DNA from: Apoderus coryli
Lineage: Eukaryota; Arthropoda; Insecta; Coleoptera; Attelabidae
Reading direction: 5' to 3'
Assembly (NCBI GenBank): GCA_911728435.2
Contig: OU452199.1
Span: 40,125,253 to 40,189,252 of the forward strand
Length of the DNA stretch: 64,000 nucleotides
In this document: positions 11,501-22,710 of the stretch, piece after piece
Layout: the number at the start of each line of letters is the position of its first letter
Position numbering within the stretch: position 1 is the stretch's first letter
Notes under the pieces: model-generated
Database searches by the model: none
What the model was told of the DNA's origin: nothing
What the model saw: the letters and a program-made list of their open reading frames with translations, nothing else
Made by a program: the position numbers and the translations under genes

Positions 11501-11731
11501 CGTCAATGCAATCAGTGAGTGTAGGCAAACTTGCGGACATACTTTGGGTTGTGGTCCCTGTAACACTGCTGAACAGCCCACCAAATAATTTTGTAGGGCC
11601 ATACCGCATCCAGTACGATAGGCGCATTTGAGACGCGCCACTTCACACGGTATCGTACTGCTGCTACTGCCGTTCGGTGATGTACTGCTCACAGCTGCTA
11701 CTATTGTTGTGAAAATGATGAGGTGAATCAT
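8549..11731 (-). CDS. GAS1/GDNF-receptor-like protein, two exons (11731-11471, 9154-8549)
   Basis: Exon 1 (11731-11471) starts MIHLIIFTTIVAAVSS, a signal peptide, and enters a GDNF/GAS1 Cys-rich domain (CEVARLKC, CPQVCLHSLIAL). It ends at a GTAAGT donor. Exon 2 (9154-8549) follows a TTTTCTTTTCCAG acceptor in the same phase and begins CQCSDPYC, completing domain 1. Domain 2 follows (CRVAEWICLADAECATALDY to the last Cys of the CKCDG block), then a His/Gln-rich linker, and a hydrophobic tail VVTVVLFVVSFVIV that looks like a GPI-anchor signal. The total of about 288 residues fits GAS1-like proteins, which have two GDNF domains and a GPI tail and act at the cell surface in growth-factor or Hedgehog signalling. 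The terminal TGA overlaps a good donor (CG|GTGAGT), so a further 3' exon is possible. The intron of about 2.3 kb is full of repeats. Confidence 0.78.
9237..10262 (-). repeat. tandem array of four SINE-like units with A-rich spacers
   Basis: A ~117 bp body recurs at about 9404, 9681, 9891 and 10114. It runs from AACGCCCTACC through GATAACAAATATTG to ACACCCTGTATA. The units are separated by A-rich spacers of 90-160 bp with TTCCGAAAA blocks. Unit 1 extends into a full tRNA-Ala-like sequence. Units 2-4 all stop at the same place, in the anticodon stem, where the A-rich spacer begins. Translations of the spacers (long Phe runs) are meaningless. Confidence 0.8.
9363..9435 (-). repeat. tRNA-Ala-like (CGC) SINE head or tRNA pseudogene
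   Basis: Read on the minus strand, the 73 nt align along tRNA-Ala: D-arm TCATTGGTAGGGCG (A box), anticodon stem TTCGC/GCGAA with loop TTCGCAT (anticodon CGC), and B box GGTTCGAATCC. The acceptor stem pairs badly, the outer T-stem pairs are mismatched, and no CCA-proximal stem is kept. It is more likely a Pol III promoter head of a SINE, or a dead tRNA, than a working gene. Confidence 0.6.
10735..10863. repeat. 129 bp MITE with perfect 17 bp inverted ends
   Basis: CAAACATTAAACTAAGT at 10735-10751 is answered exactly by ACTTAGTTTAATGTTTG at 10847-10863. It is non-coding and lies in the intron of the GAS1-like gene. Confidence 0.65.
10971..11002 (+). ncRNA. degenerate hammerhead-ribozyme-like motif
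   Basis: GTTA-CTGATG at 10971-10980, then GAAAC at 10989-10993, then ATGTT and TAAC at 10999-11002. The outer GTTA/TAAC pair forms stem I, and AC..GT gives a two-pair stem III. This is the same layout as the better site at 59326. The core A after CTGATG is missing and stem II is weak, so it is probably inactive. Confidence 0.35.
11043..11390 (+). repeat. family B repeat, fragment
   Basis: Carries the family B signature: GTCTGTCTGTCTGTAT, AAAACCACTTAACAGATTTT, GGACATGGCAAGGAGCTGA and TTTAAAAGAGGGTTC. Related copies are at 17.2, 19.7, 20.9 and 58.4 kb. No coding content. Confidence 0.7.
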
Positions 11732-11796
11732 GCCGTTCTAGAACAAAAATCAAATTTCAAACTTTGATCATTTTCGAGATTACGGTATGTTAAAAT

Positions 11797-13888
11797 ATTT
11801 ATTATAGAAAGGGCCTATAGTAGTTAATGTGCTATTAGTTATATTTCAATCATTATATCATATGACGCAACTTTTGGCATAACGTTGCTCATAAGCAAAC
11901 GTTGCTTGTGATTTATTTTTTTGGCATAACGTTGCTTAGAAGCGAACGTCGCTTGCGATTTATATTTTGGTATAACGTTGCCTAGAAACGATCGTTGCTT
12001 GTGATTTATTTTTTTGGCATAAAGTTGCCTATAAGCAAACGTTGCTTGTGATTTTGCCTAGAAGCAAATGTGACGTTACATGTGAAGATTTTTTTTGGCA
12101 AACGTTGCTTAGAAGCAAACGATGCTTGTGATGTTTTTTGGCATAACGTTGCCTATAAGCAAACATTGCTTGTGATTTTTTTTGCATAACGTTGCTTACA
12201 AGCGACCGTCACATGTGAAGATTTTTTTGGCAAACGCCTAGAAGCAAAGGATGCTTGTGATGTTTTTTGGCATAACGTTGCCTATAAACAAACATTGCTT
12301 GTGATTTTTTTGGCATAACGTTGCCTAGAAACGAACGTCGTTTGCGATTTATTTTTTGGCATAACGTTGCCTAGAAACGAACGTTGCTTGTGATTTATTT
12401 TTTTGGCATAAAGTTGCCTATAAGCAAACGTTGCTTCTGATTTTGCCTAGAAGCGAACGTCACATGTGAAGATTTTTTTTGGCAAACGTTGCCTAGAAGC
12501 AAACGATGCTTGTGAGGTTTTTTAGCATAACGTTGCCTATAAGCAAACATTGCTTGTGATTTTTTTGCATAACGTTGCCTAGCAGCGAACGTCACATGTG
12601 AAGATTTTTTTGGAAAACGCCTAGAAGCAAACGATGCTTGTGATGTTTTTTGGCATAACGTTGCCTATAAGCAAACGATGCTTGTCATGTTTTTTGGCAT
12701 AACGTTGCCTATAAGCAAACATTGCTTGTGATTTTTTTGGCATAAAGTTGCTTAGAAACGAACGTCGCTTGCGATTTATTTTTTGGCATAACGTTGCCTA
12801 GAAACGAACGTTGCTTGTGATTTATGTTTTTGGCATAAAGTTGCCTATAAGCAAACGTTGCTTGTGATTTTGCCTAGAAGCGAACGTCACATGTGAAGAT
12901 TTTTTTTTGGCAAACGTTGCCTAGAAGCAAACGATGCTTGTGATGTTTTTGGCATAACGTTGCCTATAAGCAAACATTGCTTGTGATTTTTTTTGCATAA
13001 CGTTGCCTACAAGCGAACGTCGCTTACGATTTATTTTTTTGGCATAACATTGTCTAGAAGCAAACGCAATTTTTTTTTAGCAAACATTGCCTAGAAGCGA
13101 GGGTCACATGTGAAGATTTTTTTGGCAAACGTTGCCTAGAAGCAAACGATGCTTGTGATGTTTTTTGGCATAACGTTGCCTATAAGCAAACATTGCTTGT
13201 GATTTTTTTGCATAACGTTGCCTAGAAGCAAACGTCACATGTGAAGATTTTATTGGAAAATGCCTAGAAGCAAACGATGCTTGTGATGGTCTTTGGCATA
13301 ACGTTGCCTATAAGCAAACATTGCTTGTGATTTATTTTTTAGCATAACGTTGCCTAGAATCGAACCTCGCTTGTGATTTATTTTTTTGGCATAACGTTGC
13401 CTATAAGCAAACGTTGCTTGTGACTTTGTTTGGAAAACGTTGCCTAGAGGCGAAGGTCACATGTGAAGATTTTTTTCGCAAACGTTGTCTAGAGGCAAAC
13501 GTTGCTTGTGATTTTTTTTTTGGCAAACGTTGGCCAGAAGCGAACGTTGTTGTAATTTTGTTTTTTTTTAGCAAACATGGTCTACCATATGGAGATGAAC
13601 ATACTTGGTTGTTTTTGTTTTTTTTTGGCAAACGCTGACTATAAGTGAACGTCGCTTATATTATTTAAGATACTTGTTGTTTTAACAAATATGCTATTTT
13701 TATGAGATTGAAGTTATGTCCAAGTTTTAATGTCATATCAGGTCTGAGGACAGACCAATGGTCAGGATGGCCGAATGATATTATATTTATTATAGAAAGG
13801 GCATTGTACTATTCGATGACCTACAATTTGTTTATTTTAACACACCTCCTATAATAGTTAATGTGCTATTAGTTATATTTCCATAATT
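11797..13888. repeat. direct repeats flanking the minisatellite
   Basis: A ~75 bp sequence (TTATTATAGAAAGGGC, then TAGTTAATGTGCTATTAGTT, then ATATCATATGACGCAA) occurs before the array (11797-11872) and again after it (13786-13888, with a ~40 bp insertion). The array therefore sits inside a duplicated sequence. The right copy continues into a repeat shared with 54590-54800. Confidence 0.6.
11868..13668. repeat. minisatellite with ~40 bp unit and ~0.4 kb higher-order period
   Basis: The basic unit, about 40 bp, is close to GGCATAACGTTGCCTATAAG followed by CAAACGTTGCTTGTGATTTTT. Variant units (GCATAACG, GCAAACG, GAACGTCACATGTGAAG) recur in a fixed order. The distinctive GGCATAAAGTTGCCTATAAG unit appears at about 12016, 12405 and 12832, which gives a higher-order period of 0.39-0.43 kb. 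Each unit contains AACGTT and GCAAACGTTGC dyads. It lies just upstream of the GAS1-like gene's start. Lys/Arg-rich open frames seen in it are by-products of the repeat. Confidence 0.85.
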
Positions 13889-14035
13889 ATATCATATGAC
13901 GCAAGATTCCTATACAGTGAGGGCACTGCACTTTCTGTATAGCTTTTTATGTTTATGTTAACACTCAAGTGATCTTTTAGTTAGTTAGATGATTATATTG
14001 TTAGAGAATAGTTGAATATAGAAAAGCCCGTTGTA
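13889..14035 (+). repeat. repeat shared with 54.6-54.8 kb
   Basis: AGATTCCTATACAGTGAGGG, GCACTGCACTTTCTGTA and GTTAACACTC recur in inverted orientation near 54690-54760. This marks an interspersed, non-coding repeat whose full ends I could not define. Confidence 0.5.
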
Positions 14036-15705
14036 CAAGGGGGCTTTATTTGAAATCGGTGCAACTTTGCGTGTACGCAAATGACGTCATTTGCGATTAC
14101 AAAATGGTGCACGGCTTATTTGAAATGCACTGCGAGTGATATGAATTTACACCACTCGCAACTTTTGCGCACGGGGGTATACCGATCGCAAGTCAACTTT
14201 CGTACACGCAAAGCATGACAAGACGTCAGTTTATTTTATTTTTGACATTTCACATCAAATAAATTTTAATTTTTATTATCGCGTGATGGATCTTTTAATA
14301 ATTTTGTTAGTTTAAAAGTTCTTTTTTGAGTTATTTCAGTTGGTTTATGTTTTAAATATGAATTTTAAAAATTTAATTGATAATAATGTATTGCCAGGTC
14401 TTGAAGTGGCGGGATGTTAATTAGAATGAGTTTTTCAGTAAAATAATGAAAATATTAATCTGTATAAGGTACCTATTCGATAAGAGAGTATGTTGAAGTT
14501 TCCTTTGTAGTAGGATTTCTTGATACAACTGAAAAACTTTCATTTCGTATGTCGAGAAAACGTTACTTAAATTTATTGTGTATAATTGGAAGATAATCTA
14601 ATGCTAGGAAGTTAAGGAGTAAAAAAAGTCACATTATTCTCAACAGTTTATTTTTAGCTATATATAGATATATTAAATTATACACAATGATAATAATAAA
14701 TATGTACATAATTACTACGTTGCCTGAAATTCTGCATGTGCGTTTTGTACTTGTACTTACAAAACCTAAAAGCAAGATTTCCACAAACACCCGTATTATT
14801 AAGTAAATCAATAAATAAATGCCCAACCTCTACAGTCACTTCTGTTGCAGTTATATAATATGATTTCTTCTCCATTATGACATTTATTCCTACTACGGTA
14901 AGCATAGTTCACTTATCTGTTTTCCTGTGTTCTCCAAGCTGTAAAATCTTCAAAAGTTCTAAAATGTAAAACAGATTGTAATCTTTGCTATAACCATAAC
15001 CAAAGATTAATGTACATTAATCTTTGCCATAACCAACGCTGGAACCAAAGTTTATCCAATATATAAATATCGACTTTGCTAAAATTAAACACAAAATATT
15101 AAATAACAAAGAATGTCTGTATATCTATACAAAAATGGTATTTCTGTTTAGAACAAACTCGACACAGTTCGAATATTAGCAATGAAAATTGCTCTTTTAA
15201 GCAAAACAAACAATAATATGATTATGATGAAAATCGAGTACAAATGTGCAAAATTGTTTAGTATATTGGTATCGCGCCAAACAACAAACAAAAATAATAA
15301 ATCAATGCTTTACACAATACAATAAATTCACAGATTAGGGAGTATTAAATAAATTACTAATAAAAACAATCCAGAAAAACTAATATCAATTTAATTCTAA
15401 CCTTAAAACATCAAACCAATAACAAATATATGTCATCGAAAACATAGAATAAGAAAGCTACGTAGTTTTCTTATTCTATGTCGAAATTTCATAAAATCCA
15501 AACACTTGATTGGTTGATCTCTACAAAGATAACTGGCAACGTAGCGAGTGAGTGCATCTTTTGCGTGCACGCAAGTAGGGATGCACACGTTTAATCGCAA
15601 TTTCAAATAAAGCTATTCGCCCAAAACAAGTTGCGCATACGAACAAATTAACGCAACTTTGCATGCACGTAAATATTTGCGATCGATTCAAATAAAGCCC
15701 CCCTG
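14036..15705. mobile_element. TIR element with subterminal TGCGT-x-ACGCA palindromes
   Basis: Ends CAAGGGGGCTTTATTTGAAA (left) and CAGGGGGGCTTTATTTGAAT (right, reverse complement). Both subterminal regions carry clustered palindromic motifs such as TTTGCGTGTACGCAAA and TTTTGCGTGCACGCAA, plus TGACGTCATTTGCG on the left. There is no transposase. No clear target duplication was found. A small perfect hairpin lies at 15436-15483. It is a non-autonomous DNA element of unresolved superfamily. Confidence 0.6.
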
Positions 15706-16942
15706 AACGAATTAAAATCAATTATTTGCATTGTTATTTGAATTTACTGTTATTATCCTTACATACTCTTAAATAAGTATTTCTTCTACTAAAATCACTC
15801 TGTATAAATTCTATGGGGTCATCATAGAATTAAGTAATTATCACCAATTTGAAAATAAAAATGTTAAATCGAAAACCAAACAAAAACATCGGAACAATAC
15901 GAATTAGAGAGTTTGATCACGGATGTACCAAGACAAGACGCGACGACCGACATCTAAAAAAATAAACATACAAATTGTTGAAACGGTTTATGAATGATTT
16001 ATAATAGACTCAAATTACTTATTCAAATCATACGGATCTAATCAACATTCAATCATTGAAATTATTTAACTTTAAATGCTTGTTTTGCATTTTGAATAGA
16101 TGATTAGGATTTTTTTTACGGCATATAAATACGTCTGTGTCTACGTCAACTATATTGCGTCAGTAATCAACAATGTTGCATCCGCTTTGTTTTTAAAAAC
16201 ATAGTAGCTACCTAGTTTCTGTCAAATATACAGGGCGGTTGGTAGAGCTATCATTGTTTTAAAGTGTTTTTTAATCGCTGTCTTTATAGAAAATTTCCTT
16301 TTTGCACACGGGAAAGGCGTACTTTGAAAAGGTGATTCATTGCATTAAAATAATGTAAAATACATTAATATAATTAGGTCTACAAAAATGAAATTAGAGA
16401 ACGAGAAAGAGGGAAATACGAAAATCTACGAAGAATATAAAGAAAACAACAGTACAAAACTGCAAAAAATGCTACTACTAAATCAATAAATTTACCTTTT
16501 TGCAACATCCAGACATACAATAAAAGCATTTTGATTTCTACTAGGAACTGTTCTAAACACGGGAGTGCACTTTTACGGTATGGTACGGCCCTTTATTAGA
16601 TTTTTAATTGTAAACTAAAAATGTTGGAAAATCTTCGAGACGTTGTACGGCTCTGATGACACTGTCACTTTGGATTACTAACACTTTTTCAGTGAAATTA
16701 CTCCAAATACACAATGACAACTTCTAAATTTACTACAACTATATGGAATAACCATTTTATAACACTACAATATACAACATGTTGATAGAAATTGATCTTA
16801 AACATGAAAATAATGCCGAAAACTCTTAGACTATTAATGTAAACAAAACAAATAATAATAAACTATTTGACTCAAGCAATTTGTCTGTCGTGTTAGAAAA
16901 AACATCTTACCAAAAATATTTTGATTTGTCCGCTAAAGCGTA
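15706..16942. other. no recognised gene
   Basis: AT-rich DNA. The only recognised piece is a TACAGGGCGG element end near 16230. Confidence 0.5.
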
Positions 16943-17108
16943 TACAGGGTGTTTCATTAACAATTGGTCAAATGTTAACTGGAGATACTGCGGATCAAAC
17001 CATGATGATTGATCCGAACTTGCCAAATGTTGATGGTTTAGGAAATCAAAGTTATTATTTTATTTGTTTTTTTTTATCTGTATGATCGTGCTTCGTGGAC
17101 ACCCTGTA
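16943..17108. mobile_element. 166 bp MITE with TACAGGGTGT ends
   Basis: TACAGGGTGT at 16943 is matched by ACACCCTGTA ending at 17108. It is short and non-coding, and another member of the TACAGGGTG end group. Confidence 0.55.
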
Positions 17109-17199
17109 TATTATTAAATATCTCGAAAGATGATTGGTTTCATATAAAATGAATGTGCCAAAAAAATTTTCTGATTTTTATCCAGCTTCACATATTTTT

Positions 17200-17861
17200 A
17201 GCTCTCCATATCGTGTGCATGTATACAGGGTGAAAATACTACAGGATATTTATAGGTGGTGATTAACATTGAGCGTAGGCAAGGGGTTTAAAAGAGGGTT
17301 TAAAAATTAAAAAAATCATAGTTCTTAAACTTATTCGAAATATTGATTAATTTTTTGTGCGTTTATTTAAATATAACCTAAACAATTAGACTACATTGAC
17401 TTTCGAAAAAAGTGTCAAAACGTTAGAAAAAAAACGTATTTCTTAAACATAGCAGAAATATTGACTAGTTATTTCTAGCTTTCATAGAATATAGCCTATA
17501 AAATGTGTTATAAATAACTTGTTTTCATAGGCGTTCGTAAATAGTGTAAAAGGGGTCAAAATAGAAAAATATATACTTCTTAAACTTATTCGCAACACGG
17601 AATAATTTTTCATAGTTGTGATAGAATATAGCCTAAAAAATGTTACATAAATGAACTAGTTCACACAGGTGTTCGAAAATAACGTAAAAAAGGGTCAAGA
17701 ACGAAATATAAAAGATGTACGTATAAATAGTGCCTCCAAAGAGAAGAAAAAGGAACAAAACCGATACTTAAAAATTTTAGATAAATGACAAAAAGGTCAT
17801 AAAATTATTACTTTTACACTTAAATATGGAGAGCTATTCGTGCCTCGAGGGCAACAGTTTA
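17200..17861 (+). repeat. family B repeat, copy with both ends
   Basis: Starts AGCTCTCCATAT and ends ATGGAGAGCTATTCG...CTCGAGGGCAACAGTTTA. Inside are degenerate ~120 bp sub-repeats built on TTCTTAAACTTATTCG, CATAGGCGTTCG and AAAAGGGGTCAAAA. The 5' part of the longer copies (GTCTGTCTG) is missing. No gene. Confidence 0.65.
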
Positions 17862-19426
17862 TTAGAATTCTCATGCCACCGCAAAAACATCAGTGCGTCG
17901 AACGATATCGCGCGTTTTTAAATCTTTGTAGTGAAAATAAAGAAGTTAAGTATACCCAAACTAATTGCTAAAGTTTTTTCACAATTTTAAAGTTTCTCAA
18001 AATTACACACACCTTCTGAGAAATACTTGGACATTAATCCACTCTGTATAATGAACTTTTTTTTAATTAAATACAATTTTAATTATTGCTCAATATTTTT
18101 GCCTATGAGATCATGCGAAGTAATAAAAGTATTAAGCCTCAGCCTTAATATAGTGGTTGACTTCTCTTATCTAAAGCTACGTAATTTAAGGCATGTATAG
18201 TATTTTATAATAGTAAATAAATATCGGCGCTGTTTCTTGGTAAATATGATATTTTTTTAAATAGTATTTGTCAAGTCAACAAGAATTTAGATAATAAATT
18301 TTTTCGCACTTATTAAACAGAAGTAACATAATAATAATTAAAATATTTTTAAATTGATGATGGTACCTCATAAAGTTCCATGACAAGATAGATAATACAT
18401 TTTTTAAACAATGCCTAAAAATAAAACCAATTAGTAGCCCTATACGAATACCGCAATCTTAATCAGCGTCAATGAGTCCAAACAAATTACTTTATTTTTT
18501 TAAAACTACTTATTTACGAATAAAATTACCGAAAAAAATTATTTGCGGTGAAACTAAAACAAAAATCATGAAACTAATAATAGCCTCCATATACAGTATG
18601 TCCACAGGAAAAGTGTTCAAGAGGAAAAACTTTCTTATTTTTCATTTTATCGGAAAAAGTTACTCTTGATAAATAATTTTGCTGCTTCTTAAAGTAAGAG
18701 TGGGATAGAAAAATTTAAAATTTCTTATACGGGGTGTTCAGAAAATTGAAAACTGCAGTAGTAGAAACAATGTCATTATTTGAAACACGTGGTTCAAGTT
18801 TAAATTCAATTAAATGTTGTTCAGCAACTGCCTGACAACCTTGGACTATTTCATTTGTATACTCAGTATTCTCTCTAATGTTTTTTTAAAATTATGCTTG
18901 CTTGAAAGAAATAATCATAAAAATATTGATTTTTTTGTAGAAGTCGAAAAACGTCAACTTTTTCGCAAAAAAAAAATTGTAGGAAAGTAGCCTTTAAATT
19001 TTATAGGGAATCTGAAAAAAATTAAAAATGTGGTCCTTCTATTTAAAATAACAAAGTAGGTGGGTACTTCCGGTATAACCGGAAGTAATATAAACCCGGA
19101 AATAGTACATCAATATAGAACCTTTCCGGTGTAACCGAACCATAAAGTTTCAGCAACATATCTTTTGTAGTTCTCGAGAACTTTGAATAGGCCACTCAGG
19201 ATGAATCACCCTGTATATCGTTTAAATTTTAGGACTATATCTTCGAGTGCCCGCAGGAAAAAAAATTGGCATCCTATTTTTTTATGTTCTGCTTGTATCG
19301 GAGAGATTTCCCAGGTCCGGAACACCCTGTATATAATAAATAATTAAGTCAATTGACAATAACTTTTAAAATATTTTTTTAGATCTCGATACATATAGCC
19401 CGCCACATAATATTATAATGTAATAT
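17862..19426. other. no gene; scattered TACAGGGTG-type ends
   Basis: AT-rich. A CGGGGTGTTCAG motif at about 18730, CACCCTGTATA at about 19208 and ACACCCTGTATA at about 19321 mark degraded short elements. No supported coding frame. Confidence 0.45.
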
Positions 19427-20890
19427 ACACTGTGTCCAAGAGTCCAGTCTTTCCAAAATTAAACTAATTTTAGCCGTTTTCGAGAATTTTTTAAAAAACG
19501 ATTTTTTGCGATTTTAGTTTTTATTTATTTCTGACATTATTTTTACAGATATAAAAAAATGAAATTCACTTTCTCATTGTTGCTTTTTGAGGAGAATAAG
19601 ATAGCGTTTACAAATTTGCAGTAAGACGTTTCGTTTTTGAAAAACCCTCATCAACTTGTTTAATATGGCCCTGCATTTTTAGCTCTCCATATCATATATG
19701 GAGACTATTAGTTTCATGAAAATTTTTTTTTTTTAATTTCACCGGAAATACTTGTTTTTGGTCTTTTATACATAAATAAGTAGTTTTAAAAAAATGTCTG
19801 TCTGTCAGTCTGTCTGTCTGTATGCACGATAACGCAAAAACCACTTAACAGATTTTAATTAAATTTGGTACAAAAATACTATAGGACATGGCAAGGAGCT
19901 GATAAGATTTTGGGAAACATTGAGCGTAGGCAAGGGATTTAAAAGAGGGTTCAAAAATTAAAAAAATTCATAGTTCTTAAACTTATCCGAAATACTGCAT
20001 AATTTTTTACGCATTTAATTGAATAGAACCTAAAATATTGAACATAAAATATTAGACCACACTGGCGTTTGAAAATAGTGTAAAATGGGGTAAAAAATAT
20101 TTAAAAACAACGTACTTCTTAAACATAGCAGAAATATTAACTAATTATTTATAGCTTTAATAGATTATAACCTATAAAATGTGTCATAAATAACTTACTT
20201 TCATAGGCGTTCGTAAATAGTGGAAAAGGGGTCAAAAAATAAAAAATATATATTTTCTAAACTTATTTGAAATATGGAATAATTTTTAATAGTTATGATA
20301 GAATATAACCTAAAAAATGTTACATAAAAGAATTGGTTCACACAGGCGTTCGAAAATAGTCTAAAAAAGGGTCAAAAACGAAAAAAAAAATGTTTCCCAA
20401 ATATACCAGAAAAATTGAATAATTATATATAGCTTTGATATAAGATAACCTAAAAAAGGCAACATAAAATTACAAGAATTAATGTACCATAGGCGTCCAT
20501 GAAAATTCTATAAAAGGGCAGAAAAAATTTGTACCCGTAATAACTCAAAAACCACGACGGATTTTAACCACAATTGGTACGAAAATACTACAGGATATTT
20601 ATAGGTGGTGATTAACATTGAGCGTAGGCAAGGGATTTAAAAGAGGGGTCAAAAATTTAAAAAATCATAGTTCTTTTAATCTTAGCTTAATAGCTGTCTA
20701 AAACAAAACAAAAATTTATTAAAATTAGATAAATGACAAAAAAATTATTATTACACTTAAAATGGAGAGCTATTCGTGCCTCGAGGGCAACAGTTTATTT
20801 GTTGTTAAATTTAAAGCCATTTTCAATCCAAAAATAGGTCGTATATCACATTTAATGGTTTAAACAAATTTTGAGTTTAGCCTTTTACGA
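19427..20890 (+). mobile_element. family A arm interrupted by a family B element
   Basis: 19427-19680 matches the left arm of the family A element at 722 up to GGCCCTGCATTTTT. The match resumes at about 20798 with GTTAAATTTAAAGCC. The intervening 19681-20797 is a complete-looking family B copy. The order of insertion (B into A) is therefore readable. Confidence 0.7.
19681..20797 (+). repeat. family B repeat, longest copy, inserted in family A
   Basis: Runs from AGCTCTCCATAT to CTCGAGGGCAACAGTTTA, about 1.1 kb. It has a GTCTGTCTGTCAGTCTGTCT microsatellite-like 5' part, then at least four degenerate tandem sub-repeats of 120-130 bp. No obvious target duplication can be separated from the T-run at the junction. 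No coding frame. Confidence 0.7.
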
Positions 20891-20892
20891 CA

Positions 20893-21397
20893 AAAAAAAA
20901 TATGTACCATAGGCGTCCATAAAAATCTAATAAAGGGTGAGGAAAATCTGTATCCTCGATAACTCAAAACCCATTTAACGGATTCTTAACAAATTTGCTA
21001 CAAAACTACTACAGGATATTTCTAGGTGCTGATTAACTTTTGGAAAACATTGAGCGTAGGCAAGAGGTTTAAAAAAGGGTTCAAAAGGAATGAATATAGA
21101 GGAATAGAGCAGGACAAAACCGAAGAAGCATGGCGAGATACAACAATTGATGAAAAATTTCGAGAAATGGAGAGGGCTCAAGAAATCAAAACAAAATAAA
21201 AGAATTTAGAAACATAGAGAAGGAAAAAAAATAGAAGCAAAAAGCAACAAAATTAGATAGGGGATGTCTACAATAAAAATTAAAAAAACAATTTAATTTG
21301 GAGAATAACGAGAGAGGTAAATGACAAAAAGGTCACAGAAATATTACTTTTACACCTAAATATGGAGACCTAGTCATGCCTCGAGGGCAACAGTTTA
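20893..21397 (+). repeat. family B repeat, 3' fragment
   Basis: Begins within the ACCATAGGCGTCCAT block and ends with the family 3' signature CTCGAGGGCAACAGTTTA. Confidence 0.6.
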
Positions 21398-22710
21398 TTT
21401 TTGAATGTTTTCTCGAACCGTTCTCATAGGTTAATGGTATAAATATTGCTTAGCTTAGACCTATTGTTTCATTGAAGAATTAAAAATTGAAATAAAATCA
21501 ATTTATTTCATCTCGCACTTTTTTTTTATACAACGTTTCGAGTAGCACCGTTATCTTCCTCAATTTCATATTTTACAGTCATCATGATTTTATTATATCA
21601 TACTATAGCAGTAGCTAAAGTTAATAATATCTTTGGTATGAGTAAATAAGCCTTAAAATATATTTCTTAAAGAATCTACCTACTATAATAATAATATTCT
21701 GAAATAACAGTTTAATAGTGAAAAAGCAATAATTAGATTAGCTCACCTTAATAACTTTAAAGTTTTAGATGAAGTAGTGACGTGAAATGTACCGCACTCT
21801 GTCAAAGTTGAAGCAATGAAAGTTTGAAGAAAACTGACTAAAAAACTTATTGATTAACGTACTAACAACAATAATGTAATCGTCAGATATTATTTTTGTT
21901 GTAGGTATATTATTCGCATACTGTAATAATTTAAAAAATAATTGTAAGGAAATAAACGAAAAATGATTAGAACTGAAAAGAATACGTGACAGTTAGCATG
22001 ATTTCAATTTTCTGGCCTGTTGCATATTACCTACAACATTATTACGATTTCTATATATTGTAGTGATACTTTATAATATACTGTGTTTGTTTTCATACTT
22101 TGCGTTTTTTTTTTAATATTGAATGTTCTGCTCATTGCCAACGCGTGCGATTGTTTAGGAGTTTTTGTGATTAAAGGTCAGGATATACTACAATGAACTG
22201 GTTGATTATGCTAAGGTTATAAATCATAATGTTTGGAGAAAACTGATAACACAGAATGCAACTGATGTAATTAGGTTATGTACCAATTTTTTTAAATTAC
22301 ATTTTCTCTAAAATTATGCAAGAATACATTATTATCTAAATCTACGAGGTGGTTTGATAAGTCCCAGTGCTCCCAATAGCTGTCATCTTCTTTGTGAAAG
22401 AGATTGTTGCTAACTTTCGTTGAAAAATTTTTTAAATTTATATGAAAAAAACACAAGGGATAAAAAAGTTGTAGTTTTAATTGCTTTATCTCAAGATAAT
22501 ATCGAAATTAAATTACAGTCAGTGGCGTACATTTTTTTTGTTAATATTTCTATTAAGTTGCTCCCCTAACGCCACTGGACATAATAATTTTGATCTAGTT
22601 AGGGCCATATAAGCTCCCTATTTCTAGCAACAAAGCTGCCAAATATCAAAGAAATCGGTAGGGAGATATTTGACTTAATTAAAAAGAGAACCGTTATTAT
22701 TATTATTATC
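21398..22710. other. no gene recognised
   Basis: AT-rich DNA. It holds a weak hammerhead-like remnant on the minus strand (21530-21575), a mariner-like single end ACGAGGTGGTTTGATAAGTC near 22345, and a repeat (AATATCGAAATTAAATTACA, GTCAGTGGCGTACATT; 22498-22545) also found near 46.7 and 54.05 kb. A (TTA)n tract at 22694-22709 precedes the LINE fragment. Confidence 0.5.

Noticed and set aside
12395..13638. Lys/Arg-rich frames in the minisatellite
   Set aside because: Periodic translations of the ~40 bp tandem unit on both strands.
11868..13668. Repeat array considered as CRISPR
   Set aside because: Units are head-to-tail and diverged with no unique spacers, in an animal genome.
22341..22365. 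ACGAGGTGGTTTGATAAGTC as a mariner terminal repeat
   Set aside because: Only one end was seen; no partner repeat or transposase nearby.
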